NCBI RefSeq assembly: GCF_002093975.1
Contig: NZ_MSZZ01000011.1
Location: 186,001 to 250,000 of the forward strand
DNA: 64,000 nt
DNA from: Thermoactinospora rubra
Lineage (GTDB): Bacteria > Actinomycetota > Actinomycetes > Streptosporangiales > Streptosporangiaceae
Reading direction: 5' to 3'
The notes under the pieces were generated by a model. That model was not told the DNA's origin. It saw only the letters and a program-made list of their open reading frames with translations, and ran no database searches. How positions within the stretch are numbered: position 1 is the first letter of the stretch; every line of letters starts with the position of its first letter. Both the position numbers and the translations under genes were made by a program. Below, one piece after another: positions 20,705 through 29,261 of this stretch.

Positions 20705-21630
20705 GCGGCCTCCCTCATGACGATCGAAGCGAGCGGGGGCCGCTCGGCGACGGCGACGGAGGTCGTGGTGGGGACCCGGTCCAGACCGAACTGCAGCAGC
20801 GTGGTGGCCGGGGGTTCCGAGGCGACGATGCGCCCGTCGCGTTCCAGCCGCGACCAGGCGGTGAGCAGGATCTGCCCGGCCATCCGGCCCAGCGCCGCGG
20901 TGGACTGGTGGCTGTGCTCGCGGCAGCCCAGGTCGACCTGGGCCATGGCGTCCAGCCCGATGAGCCCGAGCAGGTCGATGAGCAGCGCCGTCTCCACGCC
21001 GTACTCGGTGACGAAGGGCACCTGTTCCAGCACCCGGCGGCGCCCGGCGTACTCGCCGCCGAGCGGTTGGATGAAGCCGGCCAGCTCCGGCCAGAAGAGG
21101 TTGAGCAGCGGCCGCGCCACCAGCTCGGTCACCCGGCCGCCCTCGCCGGGCTTGCTGCCGAGCGGCCGGTCGTAGGCGGCCTTGACGTAGTGGATGGACG
21201 GGTCGGTCAGCAGCGGCCCGAGCAGGCCGGTGACGAAGTGCGAGCCGAAGTTGCGCAGATCGGCGTCGATGAAGACCACCAGCTCGCCCCTGGAGGCGGC
21301 CAGACCCTTCCACAGGGCCTCGCCCTTACCCGACATGGGGGGAAGGTGTGGCAGGACGGCGTCCTGGTGCACCACCCGGGCCCCGGCCGCGGCCGCCACG
21401 GCCGCGGTGGCGTCGGTGGAGCGTGAGTCCACCACCAGCACCTCGTCCACCAGACCGGTCAGGTCCCGGACGATGGCCGAGACGATGACGCCGACCGTGC
21501 GCTCCTCGTTGCGTGCGGGGAGCACGACGCTGACCGTGCTGCCGCCCTTGGCGGCCAGCAGCCGGTCGAGCGGCCAGTCGGCGGCGGTGCTGGTGTGCGG
21601 GCCCAGCCACTTAAGTGCTTCACTTTCCAT
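20701..21630 (-). CDS. gpgS: glucosyl-3-phosphoglycerate synthase
   Basis: A 309-residue GT81 enzyme that transfers glucose from a nucleotide donor to 3-phosphoglycerate, the first step to glucosylglycerate and, in mycobacteria, to methylglucose lipopolysaccharide. Family marks: LPARNEERTVG near the N-terminus, the DAD metal motif in FIDADLRNF, and the acceptor region FIQPLGGEYAGRR. Length is close to mycobacterial GpgS. No phosphatase gene adjoins it, so the dephosphorylation step must be encoded elsewhere. A GH63 enzyme resembling glucosylglycerate hydrolase lies 2 kb away. Confidence 0.9.
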   Translation of the reverse strand: MESEALKWLGPHTSTAADWPLDRLLAAKGGSTVSVVLPARNEERTVGVIVSAIVRDLTGLVDEVLVVDSRSTDATAAVAAAAGARVVHQDAVLPHLPPMSGKGEALWKGLAASRGELVVFIDADLRNFGSHFVTGLLGPLLTDPSIHYVKAAYDRPLGSKPGEGGRVTELVARPLLNLFWPELAGFIQPLGGEYAGRRRVLEQVPFVTEYGVETALLIDLLGLIGLDAMAQVDLGCREHSHQSTAALGRMAGQILLTAWSRLERDGRIVASEPPATTLLQFGLDRVPTTTSVAVAERPPLASIVMREAA

Positions 21631-21725
21631 GCAGTCTGCCCCGATCTCTCAGGTCCTGGTCGCTGCATCTGCCCCGGCGGGTGCTCTTCGAACATGTCTC
21701 GTTTGTCGAAGGGCATGAGTGGGAT

Positions 21726-22703
21726 ATGCCGACCATGACGCCTAGTACTCGAGGGACCCCGAAAACCCGAATCGGTCTCATCGGCGCCGGAAACGTGGCG
21801 GCCCGCCACGCGGAAGTGCTGTCGGGCTTTTCCGACGTGGTGATCGCCGGAATCGCCGACACGGATCTCCGCAGGGCCGAAGCCCTGGCCACGCGGCACG
21901 GAGCTCCCGCGTACGGCGGCCACGCCGACCTTCTGGATGCCGGCGGACTCGATGCGGTCTACGTCTGCGTTCCTCCCTTCGCGCACGGTAACCCAGAACT
22001 TGACACTTTGTCATGTAATGTGCCGATATTTGTCGAGAAGCCACTTGCGTTGGATCTCGCGACCGCCGAAAAGATCTCAGCGGAGCTGGAGCGCCGCGGC
22101 CTGCCGTCGGCCGTGGGCCATCACTGGCGTTACTTAGACGTTCTGGACCGCGCCCGGGATCTGCTCGACGGCCGCGAAATCCGGCTGGCGCTCGGCCACT
22201 GGCTGGACAAGGTGCCGCCGGTGGCCTGGTGGCTGCGCCGCGACATGTCCGGCGGCCAGGTGGTCGAGCAGGCCGTACACGTCCTGGACCTGGCCCGCGT
22301 GCTCGTCGGCGAGGTGGAGATGGTGCATGCCGTACCGGCCGGCAACACCGCCGACGGCGAGGTCGACCGGGCCACGGCGGCGGTGATGCGCTTCCGCGGC
22401 GGGGCGGCCGGGCTGCTGGCGGCCAGCTGCCTGCTGGAGCACAAGCACCGGATCGGGCTGGAAGTGCACGCCGAGGGGCTGGCGCTGGACGTCAGCGAGA
22501 CGCGGCTGCTGGTCGACGGCCGGACCTCCTACGACGATCCGGGCCAGGCCAAGGTCCGCATCGACCGGGAGTTCGTCAACGCCGTCCAGGGCCGGCCCGC
22601 CGACGTGCGCGTGCCGTACGGCGAGGCGCTGCGGACCCACCGGCTGGCCCTGGCGGTGGCGCGGTCGGCGGCCGAGCGCGGGCCGGTGATGCTCGATGAC
22701 TGA
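21726..22703 (+). CDS. Gfo/Idh/MocA family oxidoreductase
   Basis: A 325-residue NAD(P)-dependent sugar oxidoreductase. The Rossmann start TRIGLIGAGNVAARHAEVL carries GxGxxA, and FVEKPLALD is the EKP motif whose Lys is catalytic in this family. The family oxidises inositols, glucose-fructose or amino sugars. The start is uncertain between ATG 21726 and ATG 21735, with only a weak GAAGGG ahead. Its stop overlaps the next gene by 8 bases, pairing it with an MDR dehydrogenase and suggesting consecutive oxidation steps on a carbohydrate. Confidence 0.88.
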   Translation: MPTMTPSTRGTPKTRIGLIGAGNVAARHAEVLSGFSDVVIAGIADTDLRRAEALATRHGAPAYGGHADLLDAGGLDAVYVCVPPFAHGNPELDTLSCNVPIFVEKPLALDLATAEKISAELERRGLPSAVGHHWRYLDVLDRARDLLDGREIRLALGHWLDKVPPVAWWLRRDMSGGQVVEQAVHVLDLARVLVGEVEMVHAVPAGNTADGEVDRATAAVMRFRGGAAGLLAASCLLEHKHRIGLEVHAEGLALDVSETRLLVDGRTSYDDPGQAKVRIDREFVNAVQGRPADVRVPYGEALRTHRLALAVARSAAERGPVMLDD

Positions 22704-23820
22704 GCACAGTCAGCAGATCGCCCGCGTGCTGAGCGTCGAGGCGCCCGGCGAGGTGGTCTGGGCCGAGGAGAAGCTGCCCGAGGTGCCCGAGGGCGGCTTC
22801 CAGGTCGAGACCCTCTACAGCGGCGTGTCGGCCGGCACCGAGCTGACCTACGTCAAGGGCACCAACCCGTACCTGTCGGCCAGCTGGGACCGGGCGCTCG
22901 GGCTGTTCCTGCCGGGCGAGCCCGGCATCGGCTATCCGGTGCGCGGGATCGGGTACATGCAGGTCGGGCGGGTCGTCGCCAGCCGCACCCGGGCCGTGGA
23001 GGAAGGGGCCCGGGTGGCGATGGCCTACGGCCACCGCACCGGGTACGTCGCCGACCCCATGGCCGACCGGTTCGTCGTGCTGCCCGGCGACCTGGACGAC
23101 CTGCTGGGCATCTACGTCGCCCACATGGGCCCCATCTGCGCCAACGGGCTGCTGCACGCCGCGCACGACCTGCACGGCCCGGCCGTGCAGGATCTCGGCG
23201 ACGGCGTGCGCGGGCGGCGGGTGGTGGTCACGGGCGCCGGCGTGGTGGGGCTGCTGGTGGCGCTGTTCGCCGAGACCCGGGGCGCGGCCGAGGTCGTGGT
23301 GGTGGACGAGACGCCCGAGCGGCTGAGCATCGCGGAGGCGCTGGGGCTCGGCACCATGACGGCCGAGCAGGATCCGGCCGTGGAGCTCAAGCGGCGCTGG
23401 CGGCACGCGCCCGACGACAGGGGCGCGGACGTCGTCTTCCAGTGCCGGGGACAGGCCAGGGCGCTGGCCCTGGCTCTGAAACTGCTGCGCCCGCAGGGCA
23501 CCGTGGTCGACCTGGCCTTCTACACCGGCGGCGCCGGGGAGGTACGGCTCGGCGAGGAGTTCCACCACAACGGCCTGGCCATCAGGTGCGCCCAGATCGG
23601 CCGGGTGCCGCGCGGGCTGGCCCACGCCTGGGACCGCGAACGGCTGTCCCACGAGACGATCGGCCTGCTGCGCGAGCGGGGCGGCCTGCTACGCCGGCAC
23701 CTGGTCACCGACATGGTGGGCTTCGCGCAGGCTCCGGATTTCCTCCGCGACCTGGCGGCCAGGAGGCGCCACACCGTCCAGGCCGTGCTGTGCGGCGACG
23801 TCGAGGACGAGGGCGGCTGA
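22696..23820 (+). CDS. MDR-family dehydrogenase without the usual zinc ligands
   Basis: A 374-residue medium-chain dehydrogenase/reductase. The nucleotide fold is clear at VVVTGAGVVGLLVALF (near 176). The N-terminal catalytic segment reads YSGVSAGTELTYVKG where zinc alcohol dehydrogenases have a Cys ligand, so it belongs to the BchC-like subgroup with no obvious zinc centre. It is a paralog of the gene at 25790-26824, sharing YSGVSAGTEL and GTNPYLS. It follows the Gfo/Idh/MocA gene by overlap. The last 132 bases overlap the convergent GH63 gene. Confidence 0.82.
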   Translation: MTEHSQQIARVLSVEAPGEVVWAEEKLPEVPEGGFQVETLYSGVSAGTELTYVKGTNPYLSASWDRALGLFLPGEPGIGYPVRGIGYMQVGRVVASRTRAVEEGARVAMAYGHRTGYVADPMADRFVVLPGDLDDLLGIYVAHMGPICANGLLHAAHDLHGPAVQDLGDGVRGRRVVVTGAGVVGLLVALFAETRGAAEVVVVDETPERLSIAEALGLGTMTAEQDPAVELKRRWRHAPDDRGADVVFQCRGQARALALALKLLRPQGTVVDLAFYTGGAGEVRLGEEFHHNGLAIRCAQIGRVPRGLAHAWDRERLSHETIGLLRERGGLLRRHLVTDMVGFAQAPDFLRDLAARRRHTVQAVLCGDVEDEGG

Positions 23821-25008
23821 CCAGCTGAAGTCGCGGCAGCCGTGCCCCTGGAGGGTGAAGGGGTCGAAGTACTCGCGGAAGCCCGCGTGCGCGACCGCCC
23901 TGACCATGCCGCCGGCCAGCAGCCCGGCCAGGTCGGGGCGGCGCTCGCGCAGGCCCTGCCACACCAGCCAGGTGAGGTTGATCCAGCTCGGCCCGCGCCA
24001 GTAGCGGGCCGGGTCGAACTCCGGCATGTCCGGCGCGAAGCTGGGGATCAGCCCGCGCTTCAGCTCGAAGCGGTCCAGCGCGGTGGCGACGAGGGCGGCG
24101 GCCGCCTCGCGCGGCAGGTCCGGCAGCATGAGCGGGACCAGCCCGGCGGCGCTGCCGGAGCGCAGCAGGCAGCCGGAGCGCCGGTCGCGGGCGTGGAACA
24201 GGCCGTCGTCGTAGAGGTGCTCGACCATGGCGGCCGTCGTCGCGGCGGCCTCGCGCTCGTGCGGCGCGGGGTCGGCGCCGATCACCGCGGCGATCTTGGC
24301 GAGGGTGGCCTCGGCGACGCCGTAGGCGGCGTTGAACAGCGGGCACTCCACCTCGAAGGCGCCCGCGCGGCGGTAGCCGGTGTCGCGGTAGGCGCGGGCC
24401 AGGGCGGTGTAGCGCTCGTAGTCGCGGTCGGTGGGCCGCTCGTCGGGGCTCACGTGGGCCAGGTCGCGCCGGGTGACGCCCATCGGGCCGGCCACGACGG
24501 CCGCCAGCGGCAGGTCCCAGGCCGGGCTGTTGTCCATGCCCGACTCCCACGGGTGGACGATCGAGATCAGCCCCTCGGCCGAGCGCCTGGCCGTGCGCAG
24601 GAACTCCTGCTGGGCCACGAGCTTGGGGTAGATCCTGCGCAGGAACGCCGGGTCGGGGTCGGCCAGGTGGACCCGCCAGGCGGCCAGGGCGTGGACGGGC
24701 GGCTGCACGATGCCGGAGGTGGCGCTGCCCGAGGGGGCGCGCACCTCCCAGAACTCCGGCCCGGGGAAGTAGGCCCCCTCGGGCACCGCGGGGTTGAAGA
24801 CGATGTGCGGCACCCGGCCGTCCCGCCACTGGGCGCCGAACAGGCTCAGCAGCTCCGCTCGCGCCCGGCGGGGCGCCCAGTGGGCGTTGCCGATGGCGAT
24901 GAAGGCCGAGTCCCAGCTCCACTGGTGGGGGTACAGCCGCCGGGAGGGAACGGTGTAGCTGCCGTCCCAGTTGGCGACCAGCACACGGACGGCATCTCGA
25001 AGGATCAT
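23689..25008 (-). CDS. GH63-type glycosidase, glucosylglycerate/mannosylglycerate hydrolase-like
   Basis: A 439-residue (alpha/alpha)6-barrel glycosidase. Motifs LYPHQWSWDSAFIAIGNAH near the start, HPWESGMDNSP in the middle and WINLTWLVWQGL later are those of the GH63 subgroup containing mannosylglycerate and glucosylglycerate hydrolases. It has no signal peptide, so it acts on an imported or internal glycoside. ATG 25008 shares one base with the stop of the upstream isomerase gene (TGATG). The C-terminal tail after DFSWSAALVLDVAAQHG runs antisense through the end of the dehydrogenase gene. Substrate assignment is inference; GpgS nearby makes glucosylglycerate attractive. Confidence 0.8.
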   Translation of the reverse strand: MILRDAVRVLVANWDGSYTVPSRRLYPHQWSWDSAFIAIGNAHWAPRRARAELLSLFGAQWRDGRVPHIVFNPAVPEGAYFPGPEFWEVRAPSGSATSGIVQPPVHALAAWRVHLADPDPAFLRRIYPKLVAQQEFLRTARRSAEGLISIVHPWESGMDNSPAWDLPLAAVVAGPMGVTRRDLAHVSPDERPTDRDYERYTALARAYRDTGYRRAGAFEVECPLFNAAYGVAEATLAKIAAVIGADPAPHEREAAATTAAMVEHLYDDGLFHARDRRSGCLLRSGSAAGLVPLMLPDLPREAAAALVATALDRFELKRGLIPSFAPDMPEFDPARYWRGPSWINLTWLVWQGLRERRPDLAGLLAGGMVRAVAHAGFREYFDPFTLQGHGCRDFSWSAALVLDVAAQHGLDGVAPPGRQVAEEIRSLREAHHVGDQVPA

Positions 25009-25793
25009 CACAGGAACTTTCGGATGAAGGCTGCTGTCTGGGGGAGGACGATCTCCGGTTCGCCCCGGAGCCTGCACTCCAGCGCGAGGTAGCCGTCGTA
25101 GCCGACGGCGTCGAGCGTGGCCAGCTGCGCGCCCCAGTCGATGTGGCCGGTGCCGGGCTGGTTGCGGTTGGACTCGCTGATCTGCATGTGGGCCAGGTAC
25201 GGCGCGGCGTCGGCCAGCGAGCGGCAGGGGTCGTCCTCCTCGATGTTCATGTGGTACGTGTCGCCGGCGACCCTGATGGAGTCCATGGCGCAGTACGAGA
25301 CGGCGTCGGCCAGGGTGTTGACCATGTGGTTCTCGTAGCGGTTGAGCGGCTCGAGCATGATGAGCACGCCGTTGCGCGCGGCGTGCTCGCCCAGGATGCC
25401 CAGCGCCTCGGCCAGGACCTTGCGATCCTCCTCGGCGCTGCGCGGCGGCTCGAACGGCGGCAGGCGGCGGGAGAACTGGCCCCACGAGGCGGGGGTCATC
25501 ACGCCGATGCCGCCCAGCTCGGCGATGACCGACAGCTGGGACCTGAGCTGCTGGACCGCGTCCTTGCGCTTGGCCGGGTCGAAGTCGCCGATGAAGTGCG
25601 GCATGTCCACGCACACCGTCGGCATGACGACCCCGTCGGCCAGCGCGCGCTTGAGCTCGGTCAGCCGCCCGGCGAAGTGGAAGTCGCCCTTGCCGCGCAG
25701 CTCGATGGCGTCGAAGCCGGCCTCGAGCGCGAAGGCGAACTTCTCCTGCAGCGTCCGCCCGGGCAGGAGCTGTTCCTGGACGGCGAGCTTCAT
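25008..25793 (-). CDS. sugar phosphate isomerase/epimerase (AP endonuclease 2 fold)
   Basis: A 261-residue TIM barrel of the xylose isomerase-like superfamily. Metal-binding residues are recognisable: Glu in LIMLEPLNRYENHM, Asp and His in VAGDTYHMNIEE, His in HMQISESNR and Glu in LALECRL near the end. Family members epimerise keto-sugars or isomerise sugar acids such as hydroxypyruvate. The start ATG 25793 overlaps the MDR stop (ATGA), and its own stop touches the GH63 start, so MDR, isomerase and GH63 form one coupled unit. Confidence 0.85.
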   Translation of the reverse strand: MKLAVQEQLLPGRTLQEKFAFALEAGFDAIELRGKGDFHFAGRLTELKRALADGVVMPTVCVDMPHFIGDFDPAKRKDAVQQLRSQLSVIAELGGIGVMTPASWGQFSRRLPPFEPPRSAEEDRKVLAEALGILGEHAARNGVLIMLEPLNRYENHMVNTLADAVSYCAMDSIRVAGDTYHMNIEEDDPCRSLADAAPYLAHMQISESNRNQPGTGHIDWGAQLATLDAVGYDGYLALECRLRGEPEIVLPQTAAFIRKFL

Positions 25794-26824
25794 GAGGTCC
25801 CCTCGAAGGTGAAGACGAGCTGCAGCACGTCGGCCGCGTGATTGTCGAGCAGGTCGAACGCCTCGGCGGCGCGCCCGGCGGGGGTCACGTGGGTGACCAG
25901 CCTGCGCACGTCGACCTCGCCCCGGTAGACCAGCTCCATGAACGTGCGCTGGAGGCGCTCGACGTCCCAGCGGTGCGCCAGCCAGGAGGCCACGCCGCCG
26001 ATCTGGCTGGAGACCAGCTGGACCTGGTTGTGGTGGAACTCCTCGCCCAGCCGCAGGCCGACGCCCTCGCCCTGGTAGAAGCCGGCCGCCACGACGCGGC
26101 CGCCCTGCCGTACGGTCCTGATGGCCTCGTGCAGGCCGGCGTGGGTGCCGCTCAGCTCGATGGCGCTGTCGGCGCCGACGATCCGCTTGCGCACGAACTC
26201 GGCGCACGAGCCGGTCAGCACGTCGAAGACCTCGGCGGCGCCGAACTGCCTGGCCAGCTCCAGCCGGGCGGGGATGCCCTCGGCGGCGACCACCCTGGCG
26301 CCGCTGAGCTGGGCCAGGCGGGTGGCCAGCAGGCCGATGACGCCCTGGCCGAAGATGGCCATCTGGTCGCCCAGGTGCACGTCGGCGGCGTGGACGGCGT
26401 TGAGCGCGATGGCGCCCACGCGGGCGAAGACGCCCACGAGCGGGTCGACGCCGGGGGGCAGCATGTGCCCGGCCAGCTTCTCGGCGGGGAGCACGGCCTC
26501 CTCTCGGTGGCCCCAGATGCCCCACACGAGGCTGCCGACGGGCGGGTCGACGACGTCGGGGGCGGCCTCGACGACCTCGCCGACCTCCTGGTAGCCCCAG
26601 CCGGCGAGCGGGTAGCTGTGGGTCTGCCCCTCGAGGAAGAGCCGCCGTTCGGCGTCCCACCTGCGGCTGAGGTAGGGGTTGGTGCCCCGGTAGGCGGTCA
26701 GCTCGGTGCCCGCGGACACGCCGGAGTAGATCGTGCGGACTCGCACGGTGCCCGGTTGGAGAGGCTGGGAGCGTTCCAGGCGCACGCTGACGACGCCGGG
26801 CTGTTCAATAGTTATGACGTGCAT
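25790..26824 (-). CDS. MDR-family dehydrogenase (paralog of the 22.7 kb gene)
   Basis: A 344-residue MDR protein; ATG 26824 gives MHVITIEQPG, and a GTG at 26833 is an alternative, neither with a strong ribosome site. The catalytic segment YSGVSAGTELTAYRGTNPYLS again lacks the zinc-ligand Cys; the NAD fold is at MAIFGQGVIGLLATRLA. It shares GEEFHHN and the position of the AHRWD segment with the other MDR, so the two may act on related intermediates. It is the first gene of a minus-strand unit that diverges from the isomerase and ABC importer genes. Confidence 0.83.
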   Translation of the reverse strand: MHVITIEQPGVVSVRLERSQPLQPGTVRVRTIYSGVSAGTELTAYRGTNPYLSRRWDAERRLFLEGQTHSYPLAGWGYQEVGEVVEAAPDVVDPPVGSLVWGIWGHREEAVLPAEKLAGHMLPPGVDPLVGVFARVGAIALNAVHAADVHLGDQMAIFGQGVIGLLATRLAQLSGARVVAAEGIPARLELARQFGAAEVFDVLTGSCAEFVRKRIVGADSAIELSGTHAGLHEAIRTVRQGGRVVAAGFYQGEGVGLRLGEEFHHNQVQLVSSQIGGVASWLAHRWDVERLQRTFMELVYRGEVDVRRLVTHVTPAGRAAEAFDLLDNHAADVLQLVFTFEGTS

Positions 26825-26838
26825 AGCCCACACTTACG

Positions 26839-26857
26839 CTTTTTGATCAAACAAAAG
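26839..26857. promoter_or_regulatory. AT-rich palindromic operator in divergent promoter
   Basis: CTTTTTGATCAAACAAAAG contains the perfect 10-bp palindrome TTTGATCAAA (26842-26851) flanked by CTTTT and AAAAG. It lies in the 112-base gap between the divergent MDR gene and the isomerase/importer genes and is strikingly AT-rich against its surroundings. ROK repressors such as NagC and Mlc bind AT-rich sites, and a ROK gene ends the plus-strand operon, so it is the natural candidate regulator. This is inference. Confidence 0.6.
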
Positions 26858-26936
26858 TTAAGGATTTAGCGCGTCTCGTCAAGCGATAGTTGCGCCGGTG
26901 ATACTCACAAGTCTACGGCTTTCGTCGGAGGGTAGC

Positions 26937-27818
26937 ATGATGAAATTGGGATTCCTGACAGCGTGTCTTCCGGAAAGCAACCTTTGCGACATCGCGTACT
27001 GGGCAGCCGGCCAGGGCTTCGAAGCGCTCGAAGTCGCCGCCTGGCCCACAACGGATGACCGAAATCACATCAGACCCGACGCCTTCGACGAAGCAGAGTA
27101 CTCCCGTGTCGCGAAGATCTTCGAGGAGACCGGCCTGACGCTCTCGGCGCTGGCCTACTACGAGAACAACCTGCTCCACCGCGAGGTCAACGAGCACCTC
27201 ATGCGGTGCGTCGACGCAGCCGCCGCGCTGGGCTGCCCTCTGGTGGGCACCTTCATCGGGCGCGACCCCGCCCGCACGGTCGCCGACAACCTCAAGCTCG
27301 CCGCCGACGTCTTCGGCCCGCTGGTGGAGTACGGCAGGCGCCACGGCGTCACGCTGATGATCGAGAACTGCCCGATGAAGTCGTGGCACCCCGACGGCTA
27401 CCCGGGCAACCTGGCCTACTCCCCCGAGCTGTGGGAGTGGATGTTCACGCTCGGCCTCAAGCTCAACTACGACCCCTCACACCTGGTCGCGCTCGGCATC
27501 GACCCCGTCGCGGCGGCCGTGCCGTACGTCTCCCAGATCGCGCACGTGCAGGCCAAGGACACCGAGATCCTGCCGGGCAAGCTGGACCGCTACGGCTTCT
27601 ACGGGCCCGTCAGCGGCGAGAAGGGCTGGTACCGCTACCGGGTGCCCGGACGGGGCCAGGTGGACTGGGTCCGGGTGATCGACGCCCTCCAGGAGGGCGG
27701 CTACGACGGCGTCGTGTCGGTCGAGCACGAGGACCCCGTCTGGAGCGGGAGCACGAGTCGGGTGCAAAGCGGTCTCGGTATCGCCTACCGCACGTTGCGC
27801 CCGCTTGTCATGGGGTAA
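26937..27818 (+). CDS. sugar phosphate isomerase/epimerase
   Basis: A 293-residue xylose isomerase-like TIM barrel. GGAGG at 26927-26931 precedes two consecutive ATG codons (26937 and 26940), either of which could be used. Metal ligands appear in MIENCPM, LNYDPSHL, HVQAKDTE and VSVEHEDP, a pattern typical of the inositol-catabolism and sugar-epimerase branches. It is divergent from the MDR/isomerase/GH63 unit and heads the operon that continues with a CUT1 importer, so it probably processes the imported sugar. Confidence 0.87.
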   Translation: MMKLGFLTACLPESNLCDIAYWAAGQGFEALEVAAWPTTDDRNHIRPDAFDEAEYSRVAKIFEETGLTLSALAYYENNLLHREVNEHLMRCVDAAAALGCPLVGTFIGRDPARTVADNLKLAADVFGPLVEYGRRHGVTLMIENCPMKSWHPDGYPGNLAYSPELWEWMFTLGLKLNYDPSHLVALGIDPVAAAVPYVSQIAHVQAKDTEILPGKLDRYGFYGPVSGEKGWYRYRVPGRGQVDWVRVIDALQEGGYDGVVSVEHEDPVWSGSTSRVQSGLGIAYRTLRPLVMG

Positions 27819-27893
27819 GTGCGGCACATCACCTGGGAGAGGGAGCCTCGCCGGGGTGCGGCGGGGCGGCCCTCGAGTACGGAGGAGCGTGCC

Positions 27894-29261
27894 ATGCCCC
27901 ACAAGGTAACCGCCGTCCTCTCCGCCGCGCTGCTGGCCGCCGGCCTGGCCGCGTGCGGCGGCGGCGAAGAGGACCGGCAGGCCGCCAACGAGATCACGGT
28001 GTGGACGGAGGAGAACCTCGCCGACCGCATGACCGTGCAGCAGCAGATCGCCGACCAGTTCACGCAGAAGACCGGGATCAGGGTCAAGCTCGTCGGGGTG
28101 GCGGAGGACCAGTTCAGCCAGACCCTCACCGCCGCCGCCGCGGCGGGCGAGCTGCCCGACGTCATCGGCGCGCTGCCGCTGACGGCCGTCCGCGAGATGG
28201 AGGCCAACGACCTGCTCGACACCGAGACCCCCGCCAAGGTCGTCGACCAGCTCGGCCGCAGCACCTTCTCGGCCCGCGCCCTGGAGCTCAACACCTCCGG
28301 CGGCAAGCTGCTGGCGGTGCCGAGCGACGGGTGGGCGCAGCTGATCCTCTACCGCAAGGACCTGTTCGACAAGGCCGGGCTGCAGCCGCCGGACACCTAC
28401 GAGCGGCTGGAGGCGGCGGCCAAGGAGCTCAACGCCGGCGGGGTCGCGGGGATCACGCTGGCCATCGCGCCGAAGGACTCCTTCACCGCGCAGAGCTTCG
28501 AGCACGTGGCCCTGGCCAACGGCTGCGAGCTGGTGGACAAGGCCGGAACCGTCACCCTCGACTCCCCGCAGTGCGTCAGGGCCTTCGAGTTCTACTCGAA
28601 CCTGGCCAAGAACTACTCGGTCAAGGGCAAGCAGGACGTCGACACCACGCGGGCGACCTACTTCTCCGGCAAGGCCGCGATGACCATCTGGTCGTCGTTC
28701 ATCCTCGACGAGATGGCCTCGCTCCGCAACGACGCGCTGCCCTCCTGCCCCGAGTGCCGCGAGGACAAGGAGTGGCTGGCCAAGAACACCGGCGTCGTGA
28801 CCGCGCTGAAGGGCCCCGACGGGACCGCGCCCGCCCAGTACGGCGAGATCGTCTCCTGGGTGATCACCCGGGACGCGGCCAAGGACTCCGCCCAGAAGTT
28901 CGTCGCCTACATGATGAACGAGGGCTACGAGCGCTGGATCGGCATGGCCCCCGAGGGCAAGTTCCCCACCAGGACCACCTTCGCCGAAGCGTGGAACAAG
29001 CTGCCCGCAGGCGTGAACACCAAGAAGCCGCTGGCCGAGATCTACCCCGCCGACGTGCTGGAGGCCCTGCGCAAGAGCCCCGACACCTTCGCACGCTGGG
29101 GCATCCCCCAGGGCCAGGGCAAGCTCGTGGGCGCCACGATGGGCGAGCTGCCCGTGCCCAAGGCGCTCAGCGGCGTCGTCGACGGCTCGCTGACCCCGCA
29201 GCAGGCCGCCCAGCAGGCCAAGAGCGAGGTCGAGACCATCAAGCGCGGGATCCGCGGATGA
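27894..29261 (+). CDS. CUT1 sugar ABC transporter substrate-binding lipoprotein
   Basis: A 455-residue family 1 solute-binding protein starting at ATG 27894 with GGAGGAG ahead. Lipoprotein signal with lipobox LAAC (AAGLAACGGGEEDRQ), then the binding core beginning NEITVWTEENLADRM. It captures a mono- or oligosaccharide outside the membrane. A Cys pair in SCPECRED near 285 is less usual. It is coupled to two permeases by ATGA and GTGA overlaps. No ATPase is encoded here; CUT1 systems of actinobacteria often share the MsiK ATPase. Confidence 0.92.
   Translation: MPHKVTAVLSAALLAAGLAACGGGEEDRQAANEITVWTEENLADRMTVQQQIADQFTQKTGIRVKLVGVAEDQFSQTLTAAAAAGELPDVIGALPLTAVREMEANDLLDTETPAKVVDQLGRSTFSARALELNTSGGKLLAVPSDGWAQLILYRKDLFDKAGLQPPDTYERLEAAAKELNAGGVAGITLAIAPKDSFTAQSFEHVALANGCELVDKAGTVTLDSPQCVRAFEFYSNLAKNYSVKGKQDVDTTRATYFSGKAAMTIWSSFILDEMASLRNDALPSCPECREDKEWLAKNTGVVTALKGPDGTAPAQYGEIVSWVITRDAAKDSAQKFVAYMMNEGYERWIGMAPEGKFPTRTTFAEAWNKLPAGVNTKKPLAEIYPADVLEALRKSPDTFARWGIPQGQGKLVGATMGELPVPKALSGVVDGSLTPQQAAQQAKSEVETIKRGIRG

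Noticed and set aside
21686-21711. Imperfect inverted repeat CTTCGAACA/TGTCGAAG between gpgS and the Gfo/Idh/MocA gene
   Set aside because: It needs a bulge to pair and lies where no regulator is encoded nearby; too weak to list as an operator.
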